DNA of 8,326 nucleotides from NCBI GenBank assembly GCA_900552775.1, contig USAP01000070.1, positions 1 through 8,326 of the forward strand, read 5' to 3'. This DNA is from an uncultured Eubacteriales bacterium. GTDB taxonomy: Bacteria > Bacillota > Clostridia > UMGS1883 > UMGS1540. The translations under genes and the position numbers were made by a program. The stretch's first letter is position 1. Every line of letters begins with the position of its first letter. Below the pieces are notes generated by a model, which was given only the letters and a program-made list of their open reading frames with translations, was not told the origin of the DNA and did not search any database. Of this stretch, positions 1 through 6,478 are shown in pieces.

Positions 1-89
1 AGGTCGGCGAACATCATCGGCGTGGACAGCACGTCCACCGCGTAATCCTCCCAACCGAAACGCGGGTCGACGAAATCCGCATAGCTTTG
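1..89 (-). other. Foreign-looking coding fragment at left edge
   Basis: On the minus strand a frame different from that of IspH reads SYADFVDPRFGWEDYAV and then DVLSTPMMFADL, open to the window edge. It reads like real protein, and this stretch is visibly more GC-rich than the sequence after it. It does not match any part of IspH. The pattern FG[WF]E-x-Y...L-x-x-PM-x-F faintly recalls the substrate-binding region of class-2 glutamate-cysteine ligases, but with fewer than 30 residues this is only a hint. The boundary with ispH cannot be fixed to the base; it lies at about 80-95. A chimeric assembly join is the likeliest cause. A true rearrangement inside ispH is the alternative. Confidence 0.35.
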
Positions 90-517
90 TCCTCTGAGGC
101 AACCGTCAGCGCCGCGCCGCGGCACCTTCCGGCAATACCCGTAACTTCGGGATGACCCGCATTTCCGAATATAACGACGGTATATCCTTTTTCCGTATAC
201 TCGGAAACAATATTGTGTATTTTTTTTACAAACGGACACGTCGCGTCAAAAACTTCCGCTCCGCGCGCCGCAAGTTCTTTTTCCGTTTTTTCTGGCACAC
301 CGTGGCTTCTTATTATAACCCTGTCACCCTTTTTTATCTCATTTACATCGTTTACGGGAATAACTCCCATGGAGGAAAGCCTTTGTATTTCAAACTCGTT
401 ATGAATAATCGGCCCGAATGTATATACGCGCCCCGTTGCGGCTTTTTCTTCCGCAAGCGAAACCGCACGCGACACTCCGAAACAAAATCCCGCGCTTTTT
501 GCAACCCTTATTTCCAT
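14..517 (-). CDS. ispH: 4-hydroxy-3-methylbut-2-enyl diphosphate reductase, 3'-truncated
   Basis: IspH (LytB) is the cytosolic iron-sulfur enzyme that makes IPP and DMAPP from HMBPP, the last step of the MEP isoprenoid pathway. Seen here: GFCFGVSRA near the start with the first cluster cysteine C12, the HN motif at H39, SHG at H72, DATCPFV with the second cluster cysteine C94, and GHPEV with H122 and E124. Homology is good to about residue 145 (SEDKA, near position 84). The next 22 residues (MRISSTRVS... to the stop at 14) are not IspH-like. The family is normally about 280-310 residues, so the third cluster cysteine and the C-terminal substrate-binding residues are missing. The start ATG at 515-517 has AGAAGG 13 bases upstream, and the gene begins 22 bases after the plsC stop. 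The truncation coincides with a shift to GC-rich foreign-looking sequence, so it is probably an artefact of the contig end and not a real pseudogene. Confidence 0.88.
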   Translation of the reverse strand: MEIRVAKSAGFCFGVSRAVSLAEEKAATGRVYTFGPIIHNEFEIQRLSSMGVIPVNDVNEIKKGDRVIIRSHGVPEKTEKELAARGAEVFDATCPFVKKIHNIVSEYTEKGYTVVIFGNAGHPEVTGIAGRCRGAALTVASEDKAMRISSTRVSVGRITRWTCCPRR

Positions 518-539
518 TTTTTAAACCAAACCTTCTGTA

Positions 540-1103
540 CTATAGACTGTAAATTCTGTTCATAAGTTCCGCCGTTTTTTCGCCGAAAGCATTTTCATCA
601 AGTTTTTCTTTTATTTCAATCGGCTCGCCCACGGTAATTCTGATTTTTGAAAAAATTCTGTAATTTGTGTCTATATGCACGGGATAAATCGGCACACGGG
701 CAAGATATGCAATTTTCACCGCGCCCTTTTTGGCTCTTGCTTTTTTGCCTTTTCTGACCCTCGTTCCTTCGGGATATATGCAAAGGACACCGCCGTTTTT
801 CAAAAGTCTTACGCTGTCCATTATAACACCCGCGTCCGTTCTGTCACGCGACAAAGGCATGGCGCCGAAAGATGAAATAAGCGCTCCGAACGGTTTAAAC
901 TTAAAAAGTTCCGCCTTGGCAAGAAAAAAAATCTTTCTGTGCGTTGTAAAACAAGCCGTCATAACCGGATCCCAGTTCGAGAAGTGATTGGGAGCCAACA
1001 CAAAACCGCCTTTTTCGGGAAGCGACTCCGTATTTACGGTTTCTATCCTGAAAAACAGTCTCAATAAAACGTTTAATATGCAAATTATAAAATCTCTGAA
1101 CAT
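540..1103 (-). CDS. plsC: 1-acyl-sn-glycerol-3-phosphate acyltransferase
   Basis: This enzyme acylates lysophosphatidic acid to phosphatidic acid at the inner face of the membrane, an early step of phospholipid synthesis. The 187 residues are typical of compact bacterial PlsC proteins. A hydrophobic N-terminal segment (about residues 5-18) is followed by the acyltransferase blocks in order: the catalytic NHxxxxD motif as NHFSNWDP (H40, D45), block II around GAMPLSRDR (80-88), block III YPEGTR (110-115) and block IV VPIYPV (137-142). The ATG at 1101-1103 has AGAAAGG with an 8-base spacer. It starts 34 bases after the deacetylase stop and ends 22 bases before ispH, so all three are probably cotranscribed. 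plsC next to ispH is a familiar Clostridia arrangement, usually with cmk upstream; here the deacetylase is upstream. Acyl specificity cannot be read from the sequence. Confidence 0.9.
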   Translation of the reverse strand: MFRDFIICILNVLLRLFFRIETVNTESLPEKGGFVLAPNHFSNWDPVMTACFTTHRKIFFLAKAELFKFKPFGALISSFGAMPLSRDRTDAGVIMDSVRLLKNGGVLCIYPEGTRVRKGKKARAKKGAVKIAYLARVPIYPVHIDTNYRIFSKIRITVGEPIEIKEKLDENAFGEKTAELMNRIYSL

Positions 1104-1137
1104 TTATAAAACCTTTCTGAAACCGGCTTCTTTAATA

Positions 1138-2127
1138 CTATCTGAAGCTGCTGTACGCCGTTGCGGCAGACATACTGTATCCTTTTGCCGCTGCAAGCTC
1201 GCTTACGGTTACAAGCTGAAAGCCTCTTTTAAGAAGTTCGGGAACTATTGTTTTAACAGCTTCGGCAGTGGGCATATATATGTCATGCATAAGCACAATA
1301 TCCCCGTCTTTGGCCGAAGAAAGCACGGCATCTATATCTTTTTGCGTGTCTCTTGTCTTCCAGTCAAGCGTGTCTACAGACCAAAGTATAAGCGGCATTG
1401 AAGCGGCAGCCTTAACAGTGTCATTATATGAGCCGTACGGCGGACGCAAAAGTCCGGGCGCACTGCCGCAGGCAAGCGAAATCTCCGCGCTTGAAGTGCG
1501 AATCTGGCTTGCAATATCCCATGATGAAAGCTTTGCAAGATTCGGGTGACTGTATGTATGCGTTCCTATTTCGCAGCCCATTTCGCACGCTCTTTTTGTC
1601 ACAAGCGGATATTTTGCAACTTCACTCCCGAGCTGGAAGAAAGTTGCGCGCACGCGGTATTTTTCGAGTACGTCCAGTATAACGGGTGTTGCGGAAAGCG
1701 AGGGCCCGTCATCAAATGTCAGCGAAACCATGGGGCGAGCCGGATCTACTCTCAGCGGATGACCGAACCACCCTGCCGCTCTGTACGCTTCAAGCTCCGC
1801 AAGGTATATGAGAGCCGAATTTCCTTTGCCGTCAAAAATAACCGCGAGTGTGTCATCTCTGTTTTCAAACCACCCTACGGCAAGATAAGCCGGTATCTCG
1901 GCTTTAAAATGCGTTTCGCTTCTGCCATCGGGTGCATAAACCGTCTGAACGGTATCTTCAAAATTATCATACCAGCCAACAGCCTTGTACGCCTCCAAAT
2001 CACTCTCATAAATCTGCGCAATTCTGCCGTCGGGCGCATAAATTGTCACAACTTCCTGTGCCGATACCAATGACATTGCCGCTGCAAGCGCCATCCCCGC
2101 ACACAAACTCTTTAAAATCTTTTTCAT
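1138..2127 (-). CDS. Exported polysaccharide deacetylase with three N-terminal repeats
   Basis: This is a secreted NodB-fold carbohydrate esterase (CE4 family) that probably removes N-acetyl groups from peptidoglycan or another surface glycan. Residues 1-23 form a signal peptide: MKK, a hydrophobic core, and a likely cut after VSA23. Residues about 26-121 hold three repeats of a 34-residue unit ending in GW[YF] at 51, 85 and 119; the first two contain YAPDGR (30-35, 64-69) and the third is more diverged (97-103). The catalytic domain follows: TFDDGP (137-142; D139 catalytic base, D140 metal), HTYSHP (190-195; metal histidines H190 and H194), RPPYG (228-232), the DTLDW segment (252-256) and LMHD with H281. 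All five CE4 motifs are intact. No cell-wall anchor or transmembrane helix follows. A GGCGGTG sequence lies just upstream of the ATG, and an extended -10 promoter precedes the gene. It is the first gene of a probable unit with plsC and ispH. The substrate is inferred from the family only. Confidence 0.9.
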   Translation of the reverse strand: MKKILKSLCAGMALAAAMSLVSAQEVVTIYAPDGRIAQIYESDLEAYKAVGWYDNFEDTVQTVYAPDGRSETHFKAEIPAYLAVGWFENRDDTLAVIFDGKGNSALIYLAELEAYRAAGWFGHPLRVDPARPMVSLTFDDGPSLSATPVILDVLEKYRVRATFFQLGSEVAKYPLVTKRACEMGCEIGTHTYSHPNLAKLSSWDIASQIRTSSAEISLACGSAPGLLRPPYGSYNDTVKAAASMPLILWSVDTLDWKTRDTQKDIDAVLSSAKDGDIVLMHDIYMPTAEAVKTIVPELLKRGFQLVTVSELAAAKGYSMSAATAYSSFR

Positions 2128-2176
2128 TTGTTACACCGCCGTTTCAAAAAATAAAATAGCGTTTTTGCTTTTGTAT

Positions 2177-2185
2177 ATTGTATCA
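2177..2185 (-). promoter_or_regulatory. Extended -10 promoter for the deacetylase-plsC-ispH unit
   Basis: Read on the minus strand this is TGATACAAT, an extended -10 element (TG-n-TACAAT, one mismatch to TATAAT). The -35 region 17 bases further upstream (TTTCTT) is weak, which suits an extended -10 promoter. The predicted start lies near 2170, giving a leader of about 43 bases to the ATG at 2127. It is the best minus-strand candidate in the divergent region. Confidence 0.55.
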
Positions 2186-2272
2186 CAAATATACAGAAAA
2201 AGAAATAGTTTTTTTATTTTTTTGCAAATTTCTTTTGTAACAAACTTTTAACATTTTTTTTTGCAAATGGTA

Positions 2273-2301
2273 TTACAATTCACTTCAATATAGTGTATAA
2301 T
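2273..2301 (+). promoter_or_regulatory. Sigma-A-type promoter of the cdaA operon
   Basis: A -35 box TTACAA (2273-2278) is followed by a 17-base spacer and a perfect -10 box TATAAT (2296-2301). The predicted start is near 2308, about 34 bases before the cdaA start codon, with a good ribosome binding site between. It probably drives all four downstream genes, because no other plausible promoter appears inside that gene string. Confidence 0.75.
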
Positions 2302-2341
2302 TATATTTAGAAAACGTCAGAAACGGATAAGAGGTGTTAAG

Positions 2342-3202
2342 GTGAGCTTTTTTACTGCCGCGGCAGACTATATCAGAAAGTTTTTTCTGGTTGTCCGCCC
2401 CATGGATTTTGTTGACATTATAATAGTTGCATACGTCTGCTACAAAGCCATAAAACTTGTGCGCGAAACACGCGCCGTTCAGCTTGTCAAAGGTCTTTTG
2501 GTGCTTGTGATTGTCATGCAGATAAGCCATTGGCTGCAGCTTAATACCATAAACTACATACTCCGCAACACAATGCAGGTAGGTGTTGTGGCTCTTTTGG
2601 TTGTTTTTCAGCCGGAGCTGCGCCGTGCTCTCGAAAAAGTCGGAAGAAGCAATATTTCAAATATTTTAAACCCGGCGGACAACAAAATTTCCGATGTGGC
2701 GGATGCAATCTCGGAAGCGGCGGAGTCTATGTCGCGCGACCGCGTTGGTGCTCTGATCGTTCTGGAGCGTGAAACGCGTCTCGGCGATATAATAAATTCC
2801 GGAACGATTTTAAACGCCGCTGTAAGCGCGCCGCTTCTTATAAATATTTTTGTTCCGAACACTCCTTTGCATGACGGAGCCGTTATAATCCGCGGAGATA
2901 TAATAGTTTCCGCATCGTGCATACTGCCCCTGACACACAACGATTCTTTGAGCCGCGAACTCGGCACGCGCCACCGCGCCGCTCTCGGAGTTACGGAAAA
3001 CTCGGACTGTGTGGTTGTGGTTGTAAGCGAGGAAACGGGCAAAATCTCCGTTGCGACGGACGGGAAAATGACGCGCAATCTCACGCCCGACGCACTCAGG
3101 AGAATGATTGTTTCTCTCATGACAAGTGAGGCGCAGCTCAAAAAAAAGGATATAAAGAACTGGAGGGAGAGGCTAAGTGGTAGAAAAAATAAAAAAGCCT
3201 GA
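2342..3202 (+). CDS. cdaA: Diadenylate cyclase CdaA (membrane-bound c-di-AMP synthase)
   Basis: CdaA condenses two ATP into cyclic di-AMP, the second messenger controlling potassium uptake, osmolyte balance and wall integrity in Firmicutes. The 286-residue length fits the CdaA (YbbP/DacA) type. The N-terminus is membrane-embedded, with hydrophobic segments at about 22-38, 50-61 and 76-90. The DisA_N cyclase domain follows, with the two signature motifs intact: DGA at 178-180 and GTRHRAA at 208-214 (the RHR motif). The GTG start is preceded by GAGGTG (2331-2336) with a 5-base spacer. The gene overlaps cdaR by 26 bases, and CdaR is the known membrane regulator of CdaA. In most Firmicutes glmM follows cdaR; here it does not. 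The family assignment is firm. Confidence 0.95.
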   Translation: MSFFTAAADYIRKFFLVVRPMDFVDIIIVAYVCYKAIKLVRETRAVQLVKGLLVLVIVMQISHWLQLNTINYILRNTMQVGVVALLVVFQPELRRALEKVGRSNISNILNPADNKISDVADAISEAAESMSRDRVGALIVLERETRLGDIINSGTILNAAVSAPLLINIFVPNTPLHDGAVIIRGDIIVSASCILPLTHNDSLSRELGTRHRAALGVTENSDCVVVVVSEETGKISVATDGKMTRNLTPDALRRMIVSLMTSEAQLKKKDIKNWRERLSGRKNKKA

Positions 3203-4133
3203 TTTTTTACTGCGTGTACTTTCGGTATTTCTTGCCGTTTTGATGTGGCTTTATGTGTCTTATGCCGAAAATCCCGAAATGGAAATATGGTTTCACGGAG
3301 TAACGCTGACATACATAAATTCAGAGGGTCTGCGTGACAAAAATCTCATACATGTTTCATCCTCTTCACCCGAAACCATCTCTCTTAAAGTCCGCGGCAG
3401 CAGAAAGGCGCTTCTTTCGCTTTCCGCACACGATATTTCGGCAACCGTTGACCTTTCCGGAATATACGCCCCGTCACAGTATTCTCTTCCCGTGACGGTT
3501 GGATTCCCGATAGACGGCCTTTCGGTTGTGGACAAAAAGCCGTATAACGTCACGGTGTCGATTGAAACGATAGTCAAAAAAGATTTCAAAGTCGACCCCG
3601 TTATAAACGGAACTCCCACAGACGGATATGTTGTATCGTCATATTCGTCAAGCGTTGAAACGGTAACCGTTGCATCATCGCAGAAAATTATAGACAGTAT
3701 AAGCCACGCGGAAGCATGCATTGATATTGACGGCGCATTTTCCAAAAAAAGCACGCCGGCTGAGATAAAAATCATTATGAACGACGGCTCCGAGCTTAAA
3801 AACGAAACGGCATATCTTTCAAACACATATTCGACAATAAGCGTAGATGTAAACCCCGCGGCAGATGCCGCGGTAGAACCCGTGGTGGTTGTGCCCGAAG
3901 GATTTAAGGCAGAGGTGACCGCAGATCCGAATGTAGTCAAGGTTGCCGCACCGCAAAGCACTCTGCAAAAATCAAGTACCGTAAAAACGCTTCCCGTTTA
4001 CCCCGATGCACGTGAAGGCGCGCAGACAATTACCGCTGTTCTCAATTTGCCCGACGATGTTCAGACTGCCGACGGCAGAGACAGCGTCACACTTCAGATA
4101 AATCTCACGGCGGAGGGTGATTCAAACGGATAG
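3177..4133 (+). CDS. cdaR: YbbR-repeat protein CdaR, regulator of CdaA
   Basis: CdaR is a membrane-anchored extracytoplasmic protein that binds and tunes CdaA. One transmembrane helix near the N-terminus (about residues 11-29, LRVLSVFLAVLMWLYVSYA) is followed by beta-rich YbbR repeats. One is visible from about 58 (PETISLKVRGSRKAL), a second from about 139 (FKVDPVINGTPTDGYVV, then SVETVTVASS), and a third from about 232 (VEPVVVVPEGFKAEV). The C-terminus, about 295-318, is a polar tail. The length of 318 residues suits a protein with three or so repeats. The GTG start at 3177 lies inside the end of cdaA and has GGAGGG (3162-3167) with a 9-base spacer, implying coupled translation. The 3' end overlaps the next gene by 17 bases. 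Confidence 0.9.
   Translation: MVEKIKKPDFLLRVLSVFLAVLMWLYVSYAENPEMEIWFHGVTLTYINSEGLRDKNLIHVSSSSPETISLKVRGSRKALLSLSAHDISATVDLSGIYAPSQYSLPVTVGFPIDGLSVVDKKPYNVTVSIETIVKKDFKVDPVINGTPTDGYVVSSYSSSVETVTVASSQKIIDSISHAEACIDIDGAFSKKSTPAEIKIIMNDGSELKNETAYLSNTYSTISVDVNPAADAAVEPVVVVPEGFKAEVTADPNVVKVAAPQSTLQKSSTVKTLPVYPDAREGAQTITAVLNLPDDVQTADGRDSVTLQINLTAEGDSNG
4112..4117 (+). promoter_or_regulatory. Strong Shine-Dalgarno abutting the ogg start codon
   Basis: GGAGG at 4112-4116 touches the only standard in-frame start codon for the DNA glycosylase, GTG at 4117-4119. This leaves no spacer, where 5-10 bases is normal. A TAA at 4099-4101 blocks any earlier start in this frame. The next alternatives are non-standard: ATT at 4120 or ACG at 4126, the latter 9 bases from the motif. 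Coupling to cdaR, which stops at 4131-4133, may be what allows initiation. Confidence 0.5.
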
Positions 4134-4959
4134 CGTAACAAAAAAGCTGACATGCTTTGACCCCGAAGCGATTTTTACATGCGGTCAATGCTTCAGATGG
4201 ACCAAAAACGAAGATAAAAGCTTTACGGGCGTTGCCTTGGGGCGCGCCCTGCGTGTTTTTAAAGAAAACGGCGAAATAACTTTTGAAGGTACAAACGAAG
4301 ACGAATTTGATTCCGTCTGGTGCGGTTATTTTGATATAGACAGAGACTATAACAAAATTACAAACACGCTTTCAGGCATAAAAAATATGAAAAGCGCCGT
4401 AACATACGGCAGCGGAATCAGAATATTGCGTCAGGACTTTTTCGAGTGTCTGCTGTCTTTCATAATTTCGGCAAATAACAACATTCCCAGAATACAGGGT
4501 ATAGTTAATAAAATGAGCGAGCTTTGGGGAAATGAAATTACATTCAAAGGCGAAAAATATTACACATTTCCCACGCCCGACGCGCTTTACGGCATAACGG
4601 CAGGGGATTTGGCTCCGCTGCGCTGCGGCTACCGAGCGCCGTATCTTGAAAAAACAATTGCCGCGTACTGCCGCGGCGATATTTCGGCGGAGGAAATAAA
4701 CTCTATGAACACTCCCGATGCGCGCCGCGCACTTTTAAAGCTTTGCGGCGTAGGGCCCAAGGTGGCGGACTGTGTACTGCTTTTTGCTTTTTCGAGATTT
4801 GATGTATTTCCCGCTGATGTATGGATAAAACGCGTCATGCACGAGCTTTACGGATGCGAGGAAAAAAATGCCGCCGAATGCGGCACGCGCCTTTTCGGCA
4901 ATCTTGCCGGAATTGCACAGCAGTATTTATTTTACGAGAGAAGGGATAATGCAATATGA
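4117..4959 (+). CDS. ogg: 8-oxoguanine DNA glycosylase/AP lyase (Ogg1-type)
   Basis: This bifunctional base-excision-repair enzyme removes 8-oxoguanine opposite cytosine and cuts the abasic strand. It has both hallmarks of the Ogg1-like family: the N-terminal domain motif CGQCFRW (22-28) and the helix-hairpin-helix/GPD segment LCGVGPKVADCVLLFAF (209-225). The catalytic Schiff-base lysine is K215 and the conserved aspartate is D234 in FPADVWIKR, matching human OGG1 K249 and D268 in motif context. The segment SFIISANNNIPRIQ (114-127) is also typical. At 280 residues it is full length. It overlaps cdaR by 17 bases and trmB by 4, so it belongs to the c-di-AMP operon. The start codon is uncertain (see the adjacent ribosome-binding-site entry), but only the first few residues are affected. 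It could be named a DNA-3-methyladenine glycosylase by general annotation; the CGQCFRW motif argues for Ogg. Confidence 0.9.
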   Translation: MIQTDSVTKKLTCFDPEAIFTCGQCFRWTKNEDKSFTGVALGRALRVFKENGEITFEGTNEDEFDSVWCGYFDIDRDYNKITNTLSGIKNMKSAVTYGSGIRILRQDFFECLLSFIISANNNIPRIQGIVNKMSELWGNEITFKGEKYYTFPTPDALYGITAGDLAPLRCGYRAPYLEKTIAAYCRGDISAEEINSMNTPDARRALLKLCGVGPKVADCVLLFAFSRFDVFPADVWIKRVMHELYGCEEKNAAECGTRLFGNLAGIAQQYLFYERRDNAI

Positions 4960-5570
4960 GAATGCGAAAAAAGAAAAATCTTGATTCGAGACTTTCCGCA
5001 GTTTCGGATTATTTTATAAAAGACCTGTCAGAATTTGAAAATTTTGACGGGGTGTATCTTGAAATCGGCTGCGGCAAAGGAAAGTTTATCACAGAAAACG
5101 CCTTGCTGCACCCGGATATTTTATTTGTTGCGGCAGAAAAGGTAAGTTCGGTTATACTTCTTGCAGCAGAAAAAGCCGCGGCGCAGAATATTAAAAACAT
5201 CCGTTTTTACTGCGGCGATATTATAAACCTTTCGCAAATTGAAAACTCTCATTTCTGCGACAGGATTTACCTTAATTTCAGCGACCCGTGGCCGCGCGGC
5301 AGACATGCCAAGCGCCGCCTTACAGCGGACGGATTTTTAGAGCTTTACAAAAAGCTTTTAAAACCGGGTGCCGAAATACATATGAAAACCGACAATACCG
5401 AGCTTTTTGATTTTTCGCTCGAAACGTTTGAAAAAAACAGCTTTTCACTTTCCCATGTGACGCGTGACCTGCACTCCGAGCCCGAAAGCGGAAATATTAT
5501 GACCGAATATGAAACAAACTTTTCATCTCAGGGCATTCCGATATGCAGACTTATTGCAAAAATTATTTAA
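4956..5570 (+). CDS. trmB: tRNA (guanine-N7-)-methyltransferase
   Basis: TrmB uses S-adenosylmethionine to methylate G46 of tRNAs to m7G. The sequence shows the SAM-binding EIGCGKGKF (36-44), the family signature NFSDPWPRGRHAKRRL (107-122), KTDN (144-147) and the C-terminal TEYE...F..QGIPI segment (183-196). The length of 204 residues is usual. The ATG overlaps the ogg stop as ATGA, and AAGGGA (4941-4946) sits 9 bases upstream, so this start is preferred over the second methionine two codons on. It is the last gene of the cdaA-cdaR-ogg-trmB string and converges with the next gene, leaving 13 bases between the two stop codons. No hairpin terminator is visible in that gap. Confidence 0.95.
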   Translation: MRMRKKKNLDSRLSAVSDYFIKDLSEFENFDGVYLEIGCGKGKFITENALLHPDILFVAAEKVSSVILLAAEKAAAQNIKNIRFYCGDIINLSQIENSHFCDRIYLNFSDPWPRGRHAKRRLTADGFLELYKKLLKPGAEIHMKTDNTELFDFSLETFEKNSFSLSHVTRDLHSEPESGNIMTEYETNFSSQGIPICRLIAKII

Positions 5571-5583
5571 AAAATTCAAACAA

Positions 5584-6393
5584 TCACTTTCGACTGAATA
5601 ATACAGCAGGGCGCACACAGCCGTATGTACTGCCGGCAAGGCGTCCGTTGTAATATACCGACCCGTCATCGCGAACACATGCAACACAGTTTTGATCGGC
5701 ACCGGGTGACCGCAGCCACCACCAGCAATTGCCGCTTCTTCCGTTTACATACGCTCCGTTGGCAGCCGCATATTTTGTCGGTTCACACATTTTTTCATCA
5801 TCTGATGAAAAATACTTATTCACTTCATTTGTGCTGAGCAAAAATATTTCAGCAGATATATTACCGCTGCCTTGAATTACAGACCTCTCGGCGGAGCTGA
5901 AGGTCTCTTTCGGAAAAATTTTATTCATCCATGTCATGAGAGAACACTCTTCCCATGCCGCATAAATATATGTAGAGTTATATTGCTTACAATCCAGCCC
6001 ATACTTACTTATCATAAGCACTCTGCTGTCTGTTTTATCAAGCACAAGCCAATCTATAGGTTCTTTGCCGTTTGACAAATCATTATCTTGTTCATACATG
6101 CCGAATTGTATACAATCCCCGACAGAAGAAGCGGTAATTTTTTCTTCAAAATGAATTCTCCTTTTCGCAAAATTTGTTACCGAAATAATTGTAACAGCCA
6201 GCACAAAAACGGAAACAGCAAATACAGCAGCTTTCTTTATTCTTTTGGCGTTGCGTTCTTTTTTCCAACAGACGTCTTCTTCATGCTGCGATATTTCACG
6301 CTTTTTTCCGCACAATTCATGAACACCGACCGCCGCATCGCTTTTATTCAGCTCAATTGTTTTGCCTCTCATTTCGCTTTTGAATACTGACAT
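5584..6393 (-). CDS. DUF6273-type membrane protein with decayed zinc ribbon
   Basis: Function unknown. With the start at 6393 the protein has 269 residues in three parts. Residues 1-34 (MSVFKSEMRGKTIEL..., then VGVHELCGKKREI) resemble the zinc-ribbon head common in Clostridia proteins (VFKCxMCGGxxE...CxYCGTKQT). Here three of the four cysteines are replaced: S6, R9 and H25, with only C28 kept. A basic stretch (42-53) leads into one transmembrane helix (about 54-75). The outer domain (from about 88) has the DUF6273 pattern: GDCIQFGMYEQD, PIDWLVLD, MISKYGLD, a W..C.L..W.N..F segment, FLLSTNEV, WWWLRSPG (224-231) and a terminal GCVRPAV (258-264). It recalls formylglycine-enzyme or lectin-like folds. 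An ATG ten codons upstream (6423) is in frame, but only the 6393 ATG has a proper ribosome binding site. It lies alone between convergent trmB and its own promoter. Confidence 0.85.
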   Translation of the reverse strand: MSVFKSEMRGKTIELNKSDAAVGVHELCGKKREISQHEEDVCWKKERNAKRIKKAAVFAVSVFVLAVTIISVTNFAKRRIHFEEKITASSVGDCIQFGMYEQDNDLSNGKEPIDWLVLDKTDSRVLMISKYGLDCKQYNSTYIYAAWEECSLMTWMNKIFPKETFSSAERSVIQGSGNISAEIFLLSTNEVNKYFSSDDEKMCEPTKYAAANGAYVNGRSGNCWWWLRSPGADQNCVACVRDDGSVYYNGRLAGSTYGCVRPAVLFSRK

Positions 6394-6398
6394 TTTTA

Positions 6399-6406
6399 CC
6401 ACCCTC
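6399..6406 (-). promoter_or_regulatory. Ribosome binding site deciding the DUF6273 start
   Basis: On the minus strand GAGGGTGG ends 5 bases before the ATG at 6391-6393. The two earlier in-frame ATGs (6423 and 6408) have only AT-rich sequence upstream. The start at 6393 also begins exactly where similarity to the MxVFKC zinc-ribbon head begins, supporting the shorter protein. Confidence 0.7.
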
Positions 6407-6458
6407 ATTTTAATATTTTTCATTTGTCGTTTTTCTCATAGATTAAGCTTGCAAATTA

Positions 6459-6478
6459 CACATAATATAGATTATGTG
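6459..6478. repeat. Perfect inverted repeat in the DUF6273 leader
   Basis: CACATAAT (6459-6466) and ATTATGTG (6471-6478) are perfect 8-base inverted arms around a 4-base centre. The element lies between the DUF6273 promoter and its ribosome binding site, so it would be transcribed into the leader as a weak AT-rich hairpin. As DNA it has the size of a dimeric repressor site. No T-run follows on the minus strand, so it is not a terminator. Confidence 0.55.

Larger units (their letters stand above)
2128..2341. other. AT-rich divergent intergenic region
   Basis: These 214 bases separate the minus-strand deacetylase from the plus-strand cdaA operon. The region is rich in T and A runs (for example 2210-2222 and 2252-2262) and holds the two divergent promoters annotated separately. 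I see no small ORF with a ribosome binding site, no RNA gene and no recognisable ydaO-type c-di-AMP riboswitch. Confidence 0.7.

Noticed and set aside
1..89. Calling the left-edge fragment glutamate-cysteine ligase
   Set aside because: Only a faint pattern (FGWE.Y....L..PM.F) over fewer than 30 residues supports it; not enough to name a gene.
14..517. A natural IspH fusion protein, such as the IspH-ribosomal S1 fusions of Clostridia
   Set aside because: IspH is cut at its middle, before the third cluster cysteine, so this is a break and not a C-terminal fusion.
2128..2341. c-di-AMP (ydaO-type) riboswitch upstream of cdaA
   Set aside because: The predicted leader is only about 34 bases, too short, and no conserved ydaO elements are visible.
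2608..3312. Long minus-strand open frame (234 codons) opposite cdaA
   Set aside because: It is antisense to a well-conserved gene, its composition is Ser/Arg/Thr-rich as expected for an antisense shadow, and it has no ribosome binding site or family motif.
3293..3961. Long minus-strand open frame (222 codons) opposite cdaR
   Set aside because: It is Ser/Thr-rich shadow coding opposite a gene with a clear transmembrane helix and YbbR repeats; no supporting signals.
5571..5583. Bidirectional terminator between convergent trmB and the DUF6273 gene
   Set aside because: The 13-base gap and the flanking bases hold only AT-rich sequence without a stem.
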